This document shows positions 1 through 13,100 of a stretch of 23,721 nucleotides of DNA, one piece after another. Made by a program: the position numbers and the translations under genes. This DNA is from Smittium culicis (taxonomy: Eukaryota; Kickxellomycota; Harpellomycetes; Harpellales; Legeriomycetaceae). Location of the stretch: the NCBI GenBank assembly GCA_001970855.1, contig LSSN01002262.1:1-23721 (forward strand). Reading direction: 5' to 3'. Below the pieces are notes generated by a model that did not search any database, had not been told where the DNA came from, and worked only from the letters and a program-made list of their open reading frames with translations. Numbering within the stretch: the stretch's first letter is position 1; every line of letters starts with the position of its first letter.

Positions 1-1579
1 GCAGGATACAAAGATAATGTAGCATCCAATTCCTTTCAATTCATTAGAGGTTTGATATGAGACACTAATAGAAATTCAGGTTTTCTTGAAAGCTCATAAT
101 TTTCGTCTGGGTTACCCAAACTAGCTCGGGTAATAGTGGATACAATATCCGCTTATTGCTCCCTAATAGTAAAAGATAGTTGAACTTAGTGATTATGTGT
201 AGTATCTAATACAAAAATTATTTAAGATCATTTATGGGAATATTATAAGATTATATTAGTTTTTTTCACCCATTAATAACTAAATTAATTTTAGATAATG
301 ATTTTTCTTCACTTTTCTTGATGCTATGAAATTCAGTGACCGAAGAATTTAGCTAATTGATCTAGAACTTGGCAAAGAATGGGTCACATTTTTACGTTTT
401 TTTATACCGATTAAGAAAGATCAGAAAAAGTCATCATAAATCGATAGAAACGCTTCGGCACTCCACGGATAGACTTTTAAATCTGTATATTTATCCTTTT
501 TTTATCTTATGGATAATCTTTTTCTTGTTCATGGATTGCGGTTTTTTTTATTTTATATGTGGTTTATCGATAATTATTTTGGAGGATTAAGATTAAATAC
601 TCTTAATTATAATAATTTTAATGTTGAAAATCTTTATCTGGTAAAGTGCCATTTTGAAAAAAATGATGATATGGATAACACAATTGCAAGATTTTAAAAT
701 ATTACTAATTTACCCAATTGAGATCAAATTTCGAGATTAGTTAGCATATTATACATCAATTATATTATTAGTAACAATCTATTAAAATTTCATTTAGATC
801 TATTTTGGGGTCATTATCTTGATATAGTAATAAAGCTCGTTTTTTTTTAATCAGCTATGGTGATTCATATTAAAATTTGTTGATTACTAAGGTAAATTTA
901 GTTTAGATTATTTAATATTACTGCACCTTAAAGAGTTCTAATTATCAATAGCATATTATTTCCACCAAAAATTATCAATTTTTTTTAAAATTAAAACCAA
1001 GTATCTCTAAATTTAGATCCAACTGATTATTCCTATAAATTTTTATTTTGATCTTTAGAAAATAAAATTTACTCTCTCTGTTAAATAAAACTATATTTTG
1101 ATGGTTTGAAAAATATTTTATTTTAAATACGATTAAAACTTATTATTTTCTAATATATAATTCACAATTTGATTTGAATAATAATTTTAGATGAGGATTC
1201 AATGTAACTCGTAAATAATTAATGCTGAAAAAGATGTAATTTGTGAATAAACTTAATGCTAATACAAATTCGTTAATTTATTGTAGAAGTTTTGGATTTC
1301 TACTATCTTTTATTTGTGTCTCATTTTAACCTCATTGCAAACATTAAGGGTTTTTTGATTGGGTTTTTTGTAAAATATATGATACTCGATTCAAGAAATT
1401 TAAATTTTAATTAAATTAGTGTATCCTTAAACAAGATGTAAAATTGTTTTTAAACTCGATTCTTAATAAATTTTATTATCGAGTTATAAGTAAGATACTG
1501 CAAAATTTAATTCAGTTTTTATATAAAAATATAAATAACCATATTAAGCAGGCTTATCAATAATTAATTTTAAAAGTAA

Positions 1580-1607
1580 TTGATAAATTGATAAATTGAT
1601 AAATTGA
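1580..1607. repeat. 8-bp tandem repeat, 3.5 copies
   Basis: The unit TTGATAAA is repeated three and a half times without error inside the gene-free AT-rich region. It is a simple minisatellite with no sign of function. Confidence 0.85.
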
Positions 1608-4144
1608 ATTTATTAAATAAAATGTCTATTTAATCTTTTTTTGTATTTTATAACATTTAATTTCAATAATCAATATAATTAAAAATTCAGTCAAACATTT
1701 TTGAATTTAATATCACAAATTTTTATATAAATTATATATTTTCAGGCTAATACCAAAAAAATATAAATTAGGAATAATATGAAATGATGGGGAGGGAATG
1801 TTATACTGGATATAGGAAAAATTAAGAAAACTTATTTTTTCTAAATAGGGTTATTTAATATCTGATAAAATAGACCAATACAAGAAAGAATCAAATTCCT
1901 ATACTTTTTATTCATTTTTTAAATTTTATTTATAAAATATGGAATAATTAGTTTACTCAATATAAAATTTCTTGTATCTCTGTCTCTGTCTCTATTTTTT
2001 TAATTTTTTAAATTTTTTTTTAGATATTTGGTATTTTTAAAAGTCATACTTTTATAATTTTAATTCAATATAGAGTTTTTCTTTTATTTTTCAAAATCAT
2101 ATAACAGTTTTTCAATAAAAATAATTATAAGCTTTTTTTTGCAAAGTTACGTAAAAAATAAAAAATTGTAAAATCAAAATTAAAATTTTGTAAAGCTCTC
2201 AATTGACTTTGAAAAATTTCTCTTCGTATTTGGGATAAAAATAGAGATTTATCAAAATATCTTTTAAAAAAAAGAAAATGCAATTGAACAAACACTTTAA
2301 ATATTTTACGATATTTTTATTATTTTTTAATTATTACGATTTCAAATATTATGGTTATAATTTAATAAAACTATTTCATTAATTTTTTATAATTAAAATT
2401 TATTCACTCTATATACTCTGATTAATTGTTTTTTCTAATAATATTTAGATGATTATTTCGAGGAGCGTAAATTTTCCTATTAAATTTTTCATAACTTGGA
2501 GCTTTAATTTATTTTAAAATCTAATTAGAAAAAAATCATTGAATTTATTTTAATACAGTCAATACCTTTGACTAATATAAATATGCAAATATAATTTTTA
2601 AGAAAAAAAATGCCGCTTCCCCTAAGAATCACCTATTTTTTAGCTATTAAATATATAAGCTTATTTTATAATTTTAAGCATTAAATATTTTTAGCATTTT
2701 CCACTTCATAATTTGAAAAAAAGATAGTCATTAATTAAATAATATGGAAGATTCTTTATAAAAGAGTCATTTTATTGTGTAAAGTGTTACAATGTATAGA
2801 ATAGAATAAAAATTAATGGTCAATAAGTAAGCTCTTTTAATTAATAGCAAATAAAAATTTCAAAATTAAATGAATAAATAGAAAAATCGAAATGCCTTTT
2901 CAATTTCACCAATATGTTTACAGTATTTGAATTCACAAATCAATAACATTGAACTACAACAATATGTTATTATCGTTTAGAATTTCACACATTTATTAGT
3001 AAAAGTATTACAAGGGAATTTCAATCTGATAAATAATATAAAATGAAATTAGCAAGGGTAAAAAATCATAAAATTATTTGTCTAATGAAATTTTTTAGTT
3101 TGAATTACAAGCTATATTTTAGTTTTTTAGTCGTTTAAATATATATAATATATTAAATTGTAAAGCGTTTCTGAGATATTAAATTCTAATTCATACTTTT
3201 TACATTAATTTTTTCTGGTCTACTACTTCAACTTTACTTTAAATATAATTAGTGTCATTTTTACACGTAAGCTCATCACCCAAAAGCTACTAAATTTTCG
3301 TAACTTATTTAACTGAAGCATATATCATTTGATTGTTAACGATAAATTGCAAAATAAGATTTAAATACTCAAAAATCCAAAAGAAAGCTATATATGGAAA
3401 GCAAAGCTCGTAACTCTGAGAAAATATTCAAACTTTTTCAATAGCTTTTTTCCTTTTGAAATATATAAATTACATAATATTATTTTATAAATTATTTAGT
3501 TTTCCCCTCATATTCCTTTTTATTAGTCTTCAAATTATAATTATTAGATACACTAAAAAAAACCAAAAATACCCAAAAAATTTTTTCTTCTAGCCTACGC
3601 TAGATATAACTAAAATATAGAACTTCGTTTTTTTACGCTACCTTAAAATATTTCATTTTATATAAAATTTAAAACAAAACTTTACAAAAAACTTGTAAAA
3701 AAAAAAAAATTAATAAGCTTTAAATAATTACAACCATCAAAGCAAAAGACGTTTCAGCCTTTATCAAGCTAATAGAATCCTGAATAGCTTAGCCACAGCA
3801 GATAAAACTGCAGAATATACGCTACCTTTTTCAAAATTGCAGCTTTTAGATTTACCAAAATATTTTCAGATCCTAATTATATTTAATTACATTTTTTGAA
3901 TAAATAGAAAAATATGACTATTAACATTCTGCAACAGAATATTATTTAAATAATTTCAAGCAAATTATAGATATGCTATTTTCAACTTTTCAAAATTTGT
4001 GTAATTTTCATGAAATCTCAATTCAATTTACTTTAAAAAAATAATATAGACCAATGTTGCATAAATTAAAAATTATTTGATAACTGTCGAAATTTAATCA
4101 AGGGAATCCTTAACTTACACATTCACGAAAATACTTTGCAATTA

Positions 4145-4159
4145 ATATATATATATATA
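4145..4159. repeat. (AT)n microsatellite
   Basis: An uninterrupted alternating A/T run is flanked on both sides by near-symmetrical TTAATAT/ATATTAA sequence, so the whole block is close to palindromic. It is a simple repeat in non-coding DNA. Confidence 0.8.
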
Positions 4160-4627
4160 ATATTAATATACTTTGTTTGGGCTAGTTTTAAATTAATTTA
4201 TTCTGGACTAGAATGTATTTATGATTATTTGAAATAAAATTAGAGATAGGTGATGAATATAGATATTAGGTTAATAAAATCTAATATAAAAATATGAATT
4301 TATTGATTCGTTTATGGCTTTTAAGTATATTTATTATTTGCTGTTATAACACAAAATTCCTCAGCCTCTAAATGAAAAAATTAGTAATGAAATTAAAATT
4401 AAAAACCTTATTACACATCCTAAAATGTTATCCAATTATATTCGCTGATAATTAAAATAATTCTAGGTATAAAAGAAAAAAAATTCTCTTGGCAAAATAA
4501 CTTTAGACTTCTAAACCTTTAAATTATATCTACTGATATTATATTAAAAGGTAAATTCCTTAATATTTTTTTTCAGTTCCAAGCCACGTACACTTAATTT
4601 TACTCATAAATAATATCTTCTAGCAAT

Positions 4628-7600
4628 AGTAAGTAAATTGTGCATTTTTTTATATAAAAAAATATTTTGCGCCTTACTTATTTCATCCACAAGTTTTGTC
4701 TATTTGAATGTTTTCACATAAAGAATATATTTATTTTCATTTGAACGTTGAATAATTCCTTAATTCCATACTCACTTAAAATTAGTGCTCTCACAAGTCC
4801 TTAAAAAAAGCAAAGATCTAGGGCGGAAGGGTCAATTTAGAATATTGCTATCAAGATCCTCACTTAAATCAATTCCTATAAACTCATACGGATTTTCACG
4901 CTCTATTTCATCGAAAATCAAATCAAAAACTTCTATCCCTAACTCTAGATCACAATTTAATTCTCGCAATTTCTCGCAAATTAAGGAAGCAACAAATTCC
5001 AGTAATATGAAAGAAGGTATGCTTGTTCTTTAATCTATTCTATTTTTTCACGTTATAGTTAATCATATTTTAATTTTTAGAATTTCATGTGGGCCAGAAT
5101 ATACATGGATTTGAAGTAACGAAGGTAAGATCGATCCTTATCATATTTACACCTTCCCCATCTCATTTTTTTAAGTTACAAATACTTAAGATTATGTGCA
5201 CTTATATTAAATAGATAAAAAAAGTCGAGGAGCTTAGCTTATTTGCTATAACTTTAAAACACACAAAAACCAATGCGGAATGGCTTCATTTAGAAAGAGA
5301 TGACAAAAATAATCTTTTTAGTATAGGCTTTAATACCTCTGTCGGAGACAGTACTGGTGTTCCTCACATTCTGGAGCATACGGTTTTGTGCGGATCCCAA
5401 AAGTATCCTGTACGAGATCCTTTTTTTAAAATGCTTAACAGATCAATGTCTACTTTTATGAATGCCTGGACTGGTTAGAACTTTACCAATTTAATATCCT
5501 CTTTTATATATCGATTTATTTTATGTTTATCTTTGTTATAACTATATTTTATAAATATTAGCTCATAACTACACACAGTATCCATTTTCCACACAAAATA
5601 TTAAGGATTATGAAAACTTACAAAGCGTTTATTTGGACTCCGTTTTCAACCCATTGCTTAGAGAGCAGGATTTTCTTCAGGAAGGTTGGAGACTTGAACG
5701 CGATGAAAATGATAGCTATCAGATAAAAGGTGTTGTTTATAATGAAATGAAGGGCGCTTTTTCGGATGCTGGGAGCCTTTTGCAAACTCGAACTGACAGG
5801 AATTTATTCCCTGGAACCACTTATGAGCACGAAAGTGGAGGCGACCCTGCTAAAATCACCGATTTAACTTATGAGCAATTAGTTAGCTTCCACAGAAATC
5901 ACTACCACCCCAGCAACTCGAAAATATTTTCTTATGGTAGCTTCCCACTCGAACCACAACTTAGCAGAGTAAATTCAATCTTGGATAATTACTCTAGAAT
6001 TAATCCTCCAACAGTTAATCATGTTGTTACCCCTTATGGTACTAAATCTATTGTTGAAAATGGTCCAGTAGAAGGTGCTTCAAGCCCAGATCAGCAAACA
6101 AAATACTCTGTTTCATATTTGATGAACGACGTTACAGACGTTTACCAAACTTTTAAAAATCAAATATTCTCATCCCTTTTAATATCAGGAACATCTGCAC
6201 CAATGCACCAATCTTTAATCGATAGTGGTCTGGGCCCCGACTTTTCTGCAAATACTGGGTATAATACCCAAAGTAAAATTTCTTCATTAACTATTGGGCT
6301 CCAAGGAATCCATAAAGACAAAATTGACGCTGTTGATAGTGCTATTAAAAGCACGCTTAACGATGTTTATAAAAATGGTTTTGATCCCCGTCGTGTAGAT
6401 GCCGTGATTCACAGTATCGAACTAGCGTTCAAACACAAAACTGCTCACTTCGGAATGTCTTTGATGCAAATGGTTTCACCTGGCTGGTTTTTGGGTATTG
6501 AACCTCTCACAGTCCTTGAGCTTGAATCTAACCTGAAGAGGCTGCGTTCTGAAACACAACAAAAACTTCCTTTCTCTGAAACTATTGAAAAGTACTTGCT
6601 CAGCCCAGCTCACTCATTAAAATTCACAATGAATGCTGACTCAGAGTTCTCTAAAATTCAAGCTAACGATGAAGCATTATTGCTAGCTTCGAAAGTTAAA
6701 TCTCTTTCAGAAGAAAAAATGAAAGTCATTGATGAACAGGCTAGCTTACTTTCATCTGCTCAAAAACAAGTTGAAGATTTATCTTGTCTTCCTACTCTCA
6801 AGCTTGATGATGTCTCTAAATCTATTGAGAGATATGCTATCGATTTAAGCTCAATCAACAATATTCCCGTGCAATGGCGTGTAACATCAACAAATGGGAT
6901 TTCTTACCTTAAAATTTCCAATGGTATTCAGTTCTTGCCTTCAGAGCTTATACCATACCTCCCGCTATTTTGTGACTCATTATCCTACTTAGGAACAAAA
7001 ACCAGATCAATGCCCGAAATTGAAACTGACATAAATCTATACACTGGTGGAATCGGAGTTTCTCCATTTGTTTCTACTGATTTCAATGATTTGAGCAGCA
7101 CTGAAATTGGCATAATGATTTCTTCTAATTGCTTAGACCCAAATATCCCTAAGATGTATAACCTCATAAGTGAGCTTATTTTCGACACTGATTTCAATAA
7201 ACAAGATCGTTTAAGAACTCTAATTTCTGCAAACGCTGCTGGTGTATACAACCATATCGCCAGTACTGGTCACTCTTATGCACGCACACTTGCTAGTTCT
7301 ACTCTCAGCCCCGAGTACAGATTTACTAATATGATTTCTGGAATCGGTCAAGCAAAATTCATTACTTCTCTTGCAAACGAAATATCTGAGTCAGAAAACA
7401 TCGATTTCGTAGTCGATCGTCTTAACCAGATTAAAAAGCTTCTAATTGAGTCAGAATCTGTTGGAGTAGCTATTAACACAATGCCTACAAGCACTTCTGC
7501 TAACACTGATTCTGCTGCTATAATATTAGACCAATTGGATAAATCAAAGCATTCTGGTGAACCTATAACTATTTCTGAAGCCAATCAATCAATTCTTAAC

Positions 7601-8397
7601 CAGGAGCCTTCGTCAACCAGATTTTTGTGCCCAATGCCTTTTGCGTCCAACTTTGCCGCAAGAGCAATTCGAACAGTTCCATATTCCCACTCTGATAGTA
7701 CCTCATTACAAGTAATGATTCATTAAAGTTATCCTAAAAATATTTCTATATCATGTTACTAATTTTGCTTACTTTTAATATTTTACATCACCCACTTGCT
7801 TAGGTTCTTGCAAAAATTTTGACTCCTAACTTTTTGCACAGAGAAATTCGCGAATCAAATGGTGCTTATGGAGGAGGCGCAGTCTTTTCTCCTCTCACAG
7901 GTATATTCAGCTTTTTCTCTTACCGTGATCCAAACCCATTGTTCTCGGTTGAATCGTTTGGCCGATCAATTGATTATGCAATCAACACCGAATTTGACGA
8001 AAGACAGCTTTCTGAGGCAAAATTGAGTTTGTTTAAAGATCTTGATGCTCCTATAAGCGTGTCACAAGAAGGAATGTCGCACTTTAACCATGGAATCACA
8101 GATGACATGCGTCAAAAGTAAGCATATCTTTAAATATAATTATAAATGTTATTAGCTTTTTTAATACAATGTTTAACACTTTTTTTTTTATCTAGACGAA
8201 GAGATCAGTTATTTTCTGTAACTGCTGAAGACCTCCAAAGAGTCGCTAAGCAATATTTAGCTCCTTCTGATGACCAACTTCGTTCAGATGCTATTATTGG
8301 AAACTCTGATAATTTATCTTTATTCAAATTGGAGGATGCAGTACCAGCTGAAGCATCTAAACCAATCCCATGGACAAATATTTCACTAGAATTATAA
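4628..8397 (+). CDS. CYM1: Mitochondrial presequence protease (PreP/Cym1, M16C)
   Basis: Zinc metallopeptidase that degrades cleaved targeting presequences and other short peptides in the mitochondrial matrix. Coding exons: 4786-5016, 5081-5124, 5215-5473, 5562-7711, 7804-8117 and 8196-8397, all joined in frame at GT/AG boundaries. The product is about 1066 aa, close to human PITRM1 (about 1037). The inverted zinc motif HILEH (H143, E146, H147) lies in [18 protein letters not shown]. The third ligand is probably E240 in NEMKGAF, 93 residues on. The C-terminal R911 and Y917 ([12 protein letters not shown]) match the conserved Arg/Tyr pair that binds the substrate C-terminus. Residues 1-75 are rich in Arg, Lys and Ser with almost no acidic residues, as expected for a matrix-targeting signal. 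No ATG opens this frame. The frame becomes ATG-initiated if A4628 is spliced to T4786 across a GTAAGT...TTAG intron (4629-4785). The family call is near certain; the exact start is inferred. Confidence 0.93.
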
Positions 8398-10156
8398 AAA
8401 AATACTTCTATTTTATGAGCCATATTTTTTTTTAAAACTATTACAATAATATAACTTGATCATTTAATATTTATAATGCTTAAAATAAAAAAAATAAAAA
8501 TACAACGATTAAGCTACAATCTTTATATTTAATGAAATGTGTAACATATTTATACATTTTACCCTAGTGTCACAATGTTCAAATCTTATCAACTGGTGAA
8601 TAATTTGATGATTTTTTTTTTTTTTCCAAAATTGGACCAAGATAAATCCTTAATGTATATATTTCGCTATAGTCTGCGTATAAATAAAGTGATACCTTTA
8701 TTGCTAAATTATAGATTCTAATACACTTTTAAAGCGCATTTTTTTAACAGTGCTAGAAGCTATTGTGGAATTGAATCAGGTATAAATCGAATTTTGTTTG
8801 GGCGTATTTATTTTGATTTTACATTTGATCATAAACTCTCTAGTTTCAAGTAAATATAACAACGAAATCAAAAATGGCAAAGTCATTATAAATATAGTTA
8901 AACAACTACAATGATTGATATTATTGAATCGCACATCACCAACAAAAATGTATATAAAGCTATAATCCGATTATGCAAATTGAATAAAAATTCAGTTTTC
9001 ACAATGTCAAAACATTATTTTTATTAAATCTCAATAGGAAAAAAAGAAAAAAAATTATCTATTTAAAATCTTTTAGTTAATTGTACAATATCTAAACGAA
9101 CCGTATATATTTACTTCTATTTAGGGAATACTGCCAATATCGTCCCGATATTCAAATAAACTATTTGTTTTCGATCTAGACAATATAGAGAGAAATGATG
9201 ATTAATATATACATAAAACCCTTGACTATCCAAAATAATGTTCTATATTTCATAAATGGGGGATTGTTTCGAGGATAGTCACTTATTCATTTAAAATTTT
9301 CCTGCTCATTAACTTTGCTATCATTTTTAAAATCTCATTATAAATAAATATTGAATTAATTATCTGAAATTACTAATAAATTGGCCTAATTTTAACGAAA
9401 AAAAATTTTTTTATTTGAAATATTTGTTCGCTTCCTCGCAAGAATCATCCATGTACAAAGATAATTCACAAGAATTTCGCGGGAAAAAATATTTATTTGC
9501 TTTGAATCAACAAATAAAAAAAAATATACAAGTACTAAAAGTTGAAAAATTAAGGGAAAAAAATATCGCACTTTATTTCATACAAATGAGACAAATGTGA
9601 TTACTTGATTTAAACATGATGTCAGTATTCTATTTTTTATTCTATAAATGGAATTAAGGGTTGTAAGCTAGTAATATTTTTTCCTCTACTTGAATCCATA
9701 AAATATAGATATTGTAGGCTTTATGAGAAAAAGAGCATATTTTTGGTTTTCTAAGTATAGAGCCAAAATAAATAAATAAATTGATATTTACTCGAAAAAT
9801 TATTATTAATAAGAGAATTCAGATATTACCGAAATGATTTATTTTCATATTTCACTCCTGACATTGTAATAATGTTATAAATTGTAAAAGCGAGACATAT
9901 TAAATTCAAACAGCTTTATAAAGGCAATAACTTTTTTCTATTAGCGTCAAGCAGTGGAATAATACATATTTTATTCGGCAGAAAATAAAAACCTCAATAA
10001 AAATTACAGATGTAGCCAAAAAAATGAGGGAGGGGGGGAGGCAATATTAAATCTTATAGTTAAATTTAAAATGCCTAAAATTCGATTAATTGATAGAAAT
10101 AATTTTTTTTAATATATTTTAAAAATTACAAGAGAATTTTGTGGATATACTGTAAA
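8398..10156. other. Spacer between convergent genes
   Basis: This 1.76-kb AT-rich stretch separates the 3' ends of the presequence protease gene and the XPF gene. I see no gene in it. The longest frame, at 9415-9600, starts at TTG and is Lys/Gln/Phe-rich with no recognisable domain. The only marked composition break is a G-rich tract at 10026-10041. The segment presumably holds the 3' untranslated regions and polyadenylation signals of both neighbours. Confidence 0.6.
10026..10041 (+). other. Isolated G-rich tract
   Basis: The 16 bases GAGGGAGGGGGGGAGG sit in DNA that is otherwise mostly A and T, about 115 bases beyond the XPF stop codon. The runs of three, seven and two G could support an imperfect G-quadruplex on the + strand, and the XPF 3' transcript would be C-rich here. 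Function is unknown. Confidence 0.6.
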
Positions 10157-13100
10157 TCACAAGTTTTCATTGATGAAAGAATGTAACATTTTTCCATTTG
10201 TAATTCCAATAATGCTCTGGATTTCGTTAAGAGACATGTTGGTTAAGTCCTTCAAGTTAGCAACCTTGCTAGCGATTTTATAAGCGTTAGCTATACCAAC
10301 TCCTGGTAAGCTTTGTAGAATTTTCTATGTATTTTATAAAGATTTTTACAGGTTAAAAAAAAAAAAAAGAAAATAAAGGGTAAAGGGTAAAGTTTTTAAA
10401 TGAACAGTGTAGTTATAAAAGATGTTACGAAAGAGTTGAAGCTGTATTGAGCGTTTTTTTCGCCTATGTTATTATCCTGGCCTTTTTTTATAGCTTTTTC
10501 AACATCTGGTTCAGGGTGATTTTCCTTATTTTTTTAAAAAAAAAATGAATATATAGCTTAGGCTAAAAAAGTCAAATTTGTTTGAAATTAAAAAAAAAAA
10601 AAAACTAACCTTTAAATCAAGGAAATAGTTCGCAGATGCAGCTGGGCTAGGACTCCATAGGATAGATAATTTTTGGAATGAGATTATGAGAAGTACTAAT
10701 TTTGAACACACGTCAGACAAAAGCATTTCCGAGTCGTACTCTCGTAAGTTAGATAGGGAAAATGATAAACTGGAGCTGAACTCGATTAATAGGACAGGAA
10801 ATTCATAGAATGTGGTCATGGATTGGGCCTGCGAATATAGTCTTCCGGAAGCCAAAGATTGGATAAGATCCGGGACAGATTTCCTTTCTATACAGCACTG
10901 ATCGTGAATTACATAATCACCGATTAATAATGTTTTTGGAACAATTTCTACGCTAGTGCCATAAATATGAGGCGTACTCTTGTATAGGGCAAATGGTAAG
11001 GGTGATCTGAACTCGCGAACATCAACAACAATCCTATACTTTTCATTAGTAATCTCGGAACTGTTTAAGTTCTCTAGTCTTTTTTTGCTAGAACCTGAGT
11101 AGTTTAATGGGGCTACTGATCTTATTAGTGACATTCGCAACTCATTTTCGTAGTCGGCTGTTTTTATAGGTTGCAAAGGGATTACCATGACCTATTTAAT
11201 TAAGATGATGAATATAATAAAAATTTATTTATAGTAGATAAGTTTTTAAAAAACTGGTATGAATAAAATTGAGTGAGAGATTTTTTTTCTCTTATTACAG
11301 AATTTGTGTGAATTAGTTTTTCGAAAGCTTCTTTTTCTCTTCGGATTCTGTTTAAATAAATCTGTTCCTCAATGCTGTTGTCGTATACTAAAAAATGAAT
11401 ATTGACTTTTTTGTTAGGGTACTGGGCCTGGTATACCTAGACGGAAAAATTTTTTGCGAATAAAATAGAGAGTTGAAAGTCTTTAATGAGCAATTTTATG
11501 AAATTAATCTTAGGAAATAAAATTAAATGTTAAATCCTCTAGTTTATATATATTATGAAAGCTATAAAATCAGTTATGAAATAATTACTTCTATTTGTCT
11601 AATAAATTCGGAATTTGGGGTATACATAATTATATGTGACGGTTCGTAATCAATCAATGTCTGCGGGTCATTTGCTCCGTCGTAGACTCTGATATTTATG
11701 AGATTATTTTTAGGAAGGATTCCATAGTTTAAATCGTAATCCAACTTGAAGTCGTCAAAAGAGGATAACTCAGCAGACTGGTCAGTTTTATCAAAATTCT
11801 GAGTAGAATTAGATTCCTGAGACTGATAAAAGCTATGAGTTATCATTGGAGGTTTAAATTGTGTAATAAAAATTTATGCAATAAGTTGAAAAATATGAAC
11901 CTTTCAGCTATTTCTTGAGTTTGAGATTCAAGTTCGACTGCAGTTTGGGTTTTTCTTGTAAGGATAGATGGCGTGTTTGTAGCTGCAAAGCTAGCACCTC
12001 GAGTTCTTCTTCGCTTATTAAACGGCTGCCCTAATACCAAAATTGGTAGATAGATGAAAAATAAACTTGATTAGTTAGAGCATATTTTGAAGGTAAATAT
12101 AAAATAAAACGGTCCCGGAAAGGATATAAAGGGTCAAATACACAAGAAAAAAAAAAAAAGAAGGTTATAGGGTGTATAAGAATAAGAGCTTAGAATTTTA
12201 TAAAAGAAAAGATTGATTACTTGGATTAAAACTGTTGCTATAGTTGTTTGAAACTGACGATGTGCTCTTTTGTTGTGAAGAATTTCTAATGCTTCCAAGT
12301 TTTTTTTTAAAAGAGAAATAGTTTTGTATGGATTTTATTAGGAGCCTATGGTGAGTTTTATAAATTTCATTAATTTCGTTTTGATTAGAGTGGTATGTAT
12401 TATCTGAATGAGGCGAAACTACTCCAGATACACTTTGTGAGCTTTCAAAATAGTCAATTAGTTGTGTTAAGGTGTATTTAGAGTCGACCATTATTAGTAT
12501 TGTTTTTTTTTTATTTTTCTCGAAATTTTCTAGATCTTTGATACTAGGTTTTACATCAATGCTCTCGGACTGTATTTGTTTTAGTATGTCTTCAATTAAG
12601 TTCCACTTAGGTAAAGGCTCGAGAATTAAGTTTATTCCAGGCGGTAGGTTTAAAGATATTAAAGCATTATTATAGCTAGGCTCAATATTTTTAGGATTGA
12701 GTTTGAAAACTCGTTCTCTAGCAATCTATTATAATTGTGAAATATAAGCAACAAAGGTTATATAGAGTTAATAATAAAGCAGAGTACAATTCTTAAAATT
12801 AATATTTGGTATTAATTATAATAATATATAGGTAAAAAAAAAACTTACGTTAAACAGTAAGTTACCAGAATCAGTAAGCATCCAAGAAGATTCTTGACCG
12901 TTTTTGAATACGCTAGTTTTTCCGGGTAGAGACGAGACTAGTAGAGATTCGAGATATTCATTGAACATCACACAGTCATAGTGCATTAAGCTTACCATAA
13001 GGAATCTTAGTATTCTTAAATCGGAAACAAGCTGTTTAGTCTTTGGGCTAACTCTGTGCCAAACTGAGTTGAGACTTTGTTTGACTTTTGATTCAAATTC

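Larger units (their letters stand above)
1..4627. other. AT-rich gene-free region
   Basis: I found no supportable gene in this stretch on either strand. It is dominated by A/T with frequent runs of 6-12 A or T. Open frames are short, and those near 369-697 mostly begin at non-ATG codons and have low-complexity Phe/Ile/Tyr-rich translations. Small simple repeats occur: an 8-bp unit TTGATAAA repeated 3.5 times near 1580, a TCTCTG run near 1975-1995, and an AT run near 4145. No tRNA B-box, ribosomal RNA or transposon coding segment was recognised. The last few hundred bases probably contain the promoter and 5' leader of the downstream presequence protease gene. Confidence 0.6.

Noticed and set aside
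369..697. Overlapping short open frames in the first kilobase
   Set aside because: The 369 frame opens at TTG and both translations are Phe/Ile-rich with no domain; such frames are expected by chance in this DNA.
4551..4576. GTAAAT...CAG as an extra intron upstream of the protease
   Set aside because: Only about 25 bases long, far shorter than any other intron in the window.
9415..9600. 61-codon frame in the protease/XPF spacer
   Set aside because: It begins at TTG, is Lys/Gln-rich, has no recognisable domain and shows no splice partner.
10376..10391. Telomere-like AAAGGGT repeat
   Set aside because: Only about two copies, inside XPF intron 10, and the order GGGTAAA is not the complement of the common TTTAGGG telomere unit; simple polypyrimidine tract on the sense strand.
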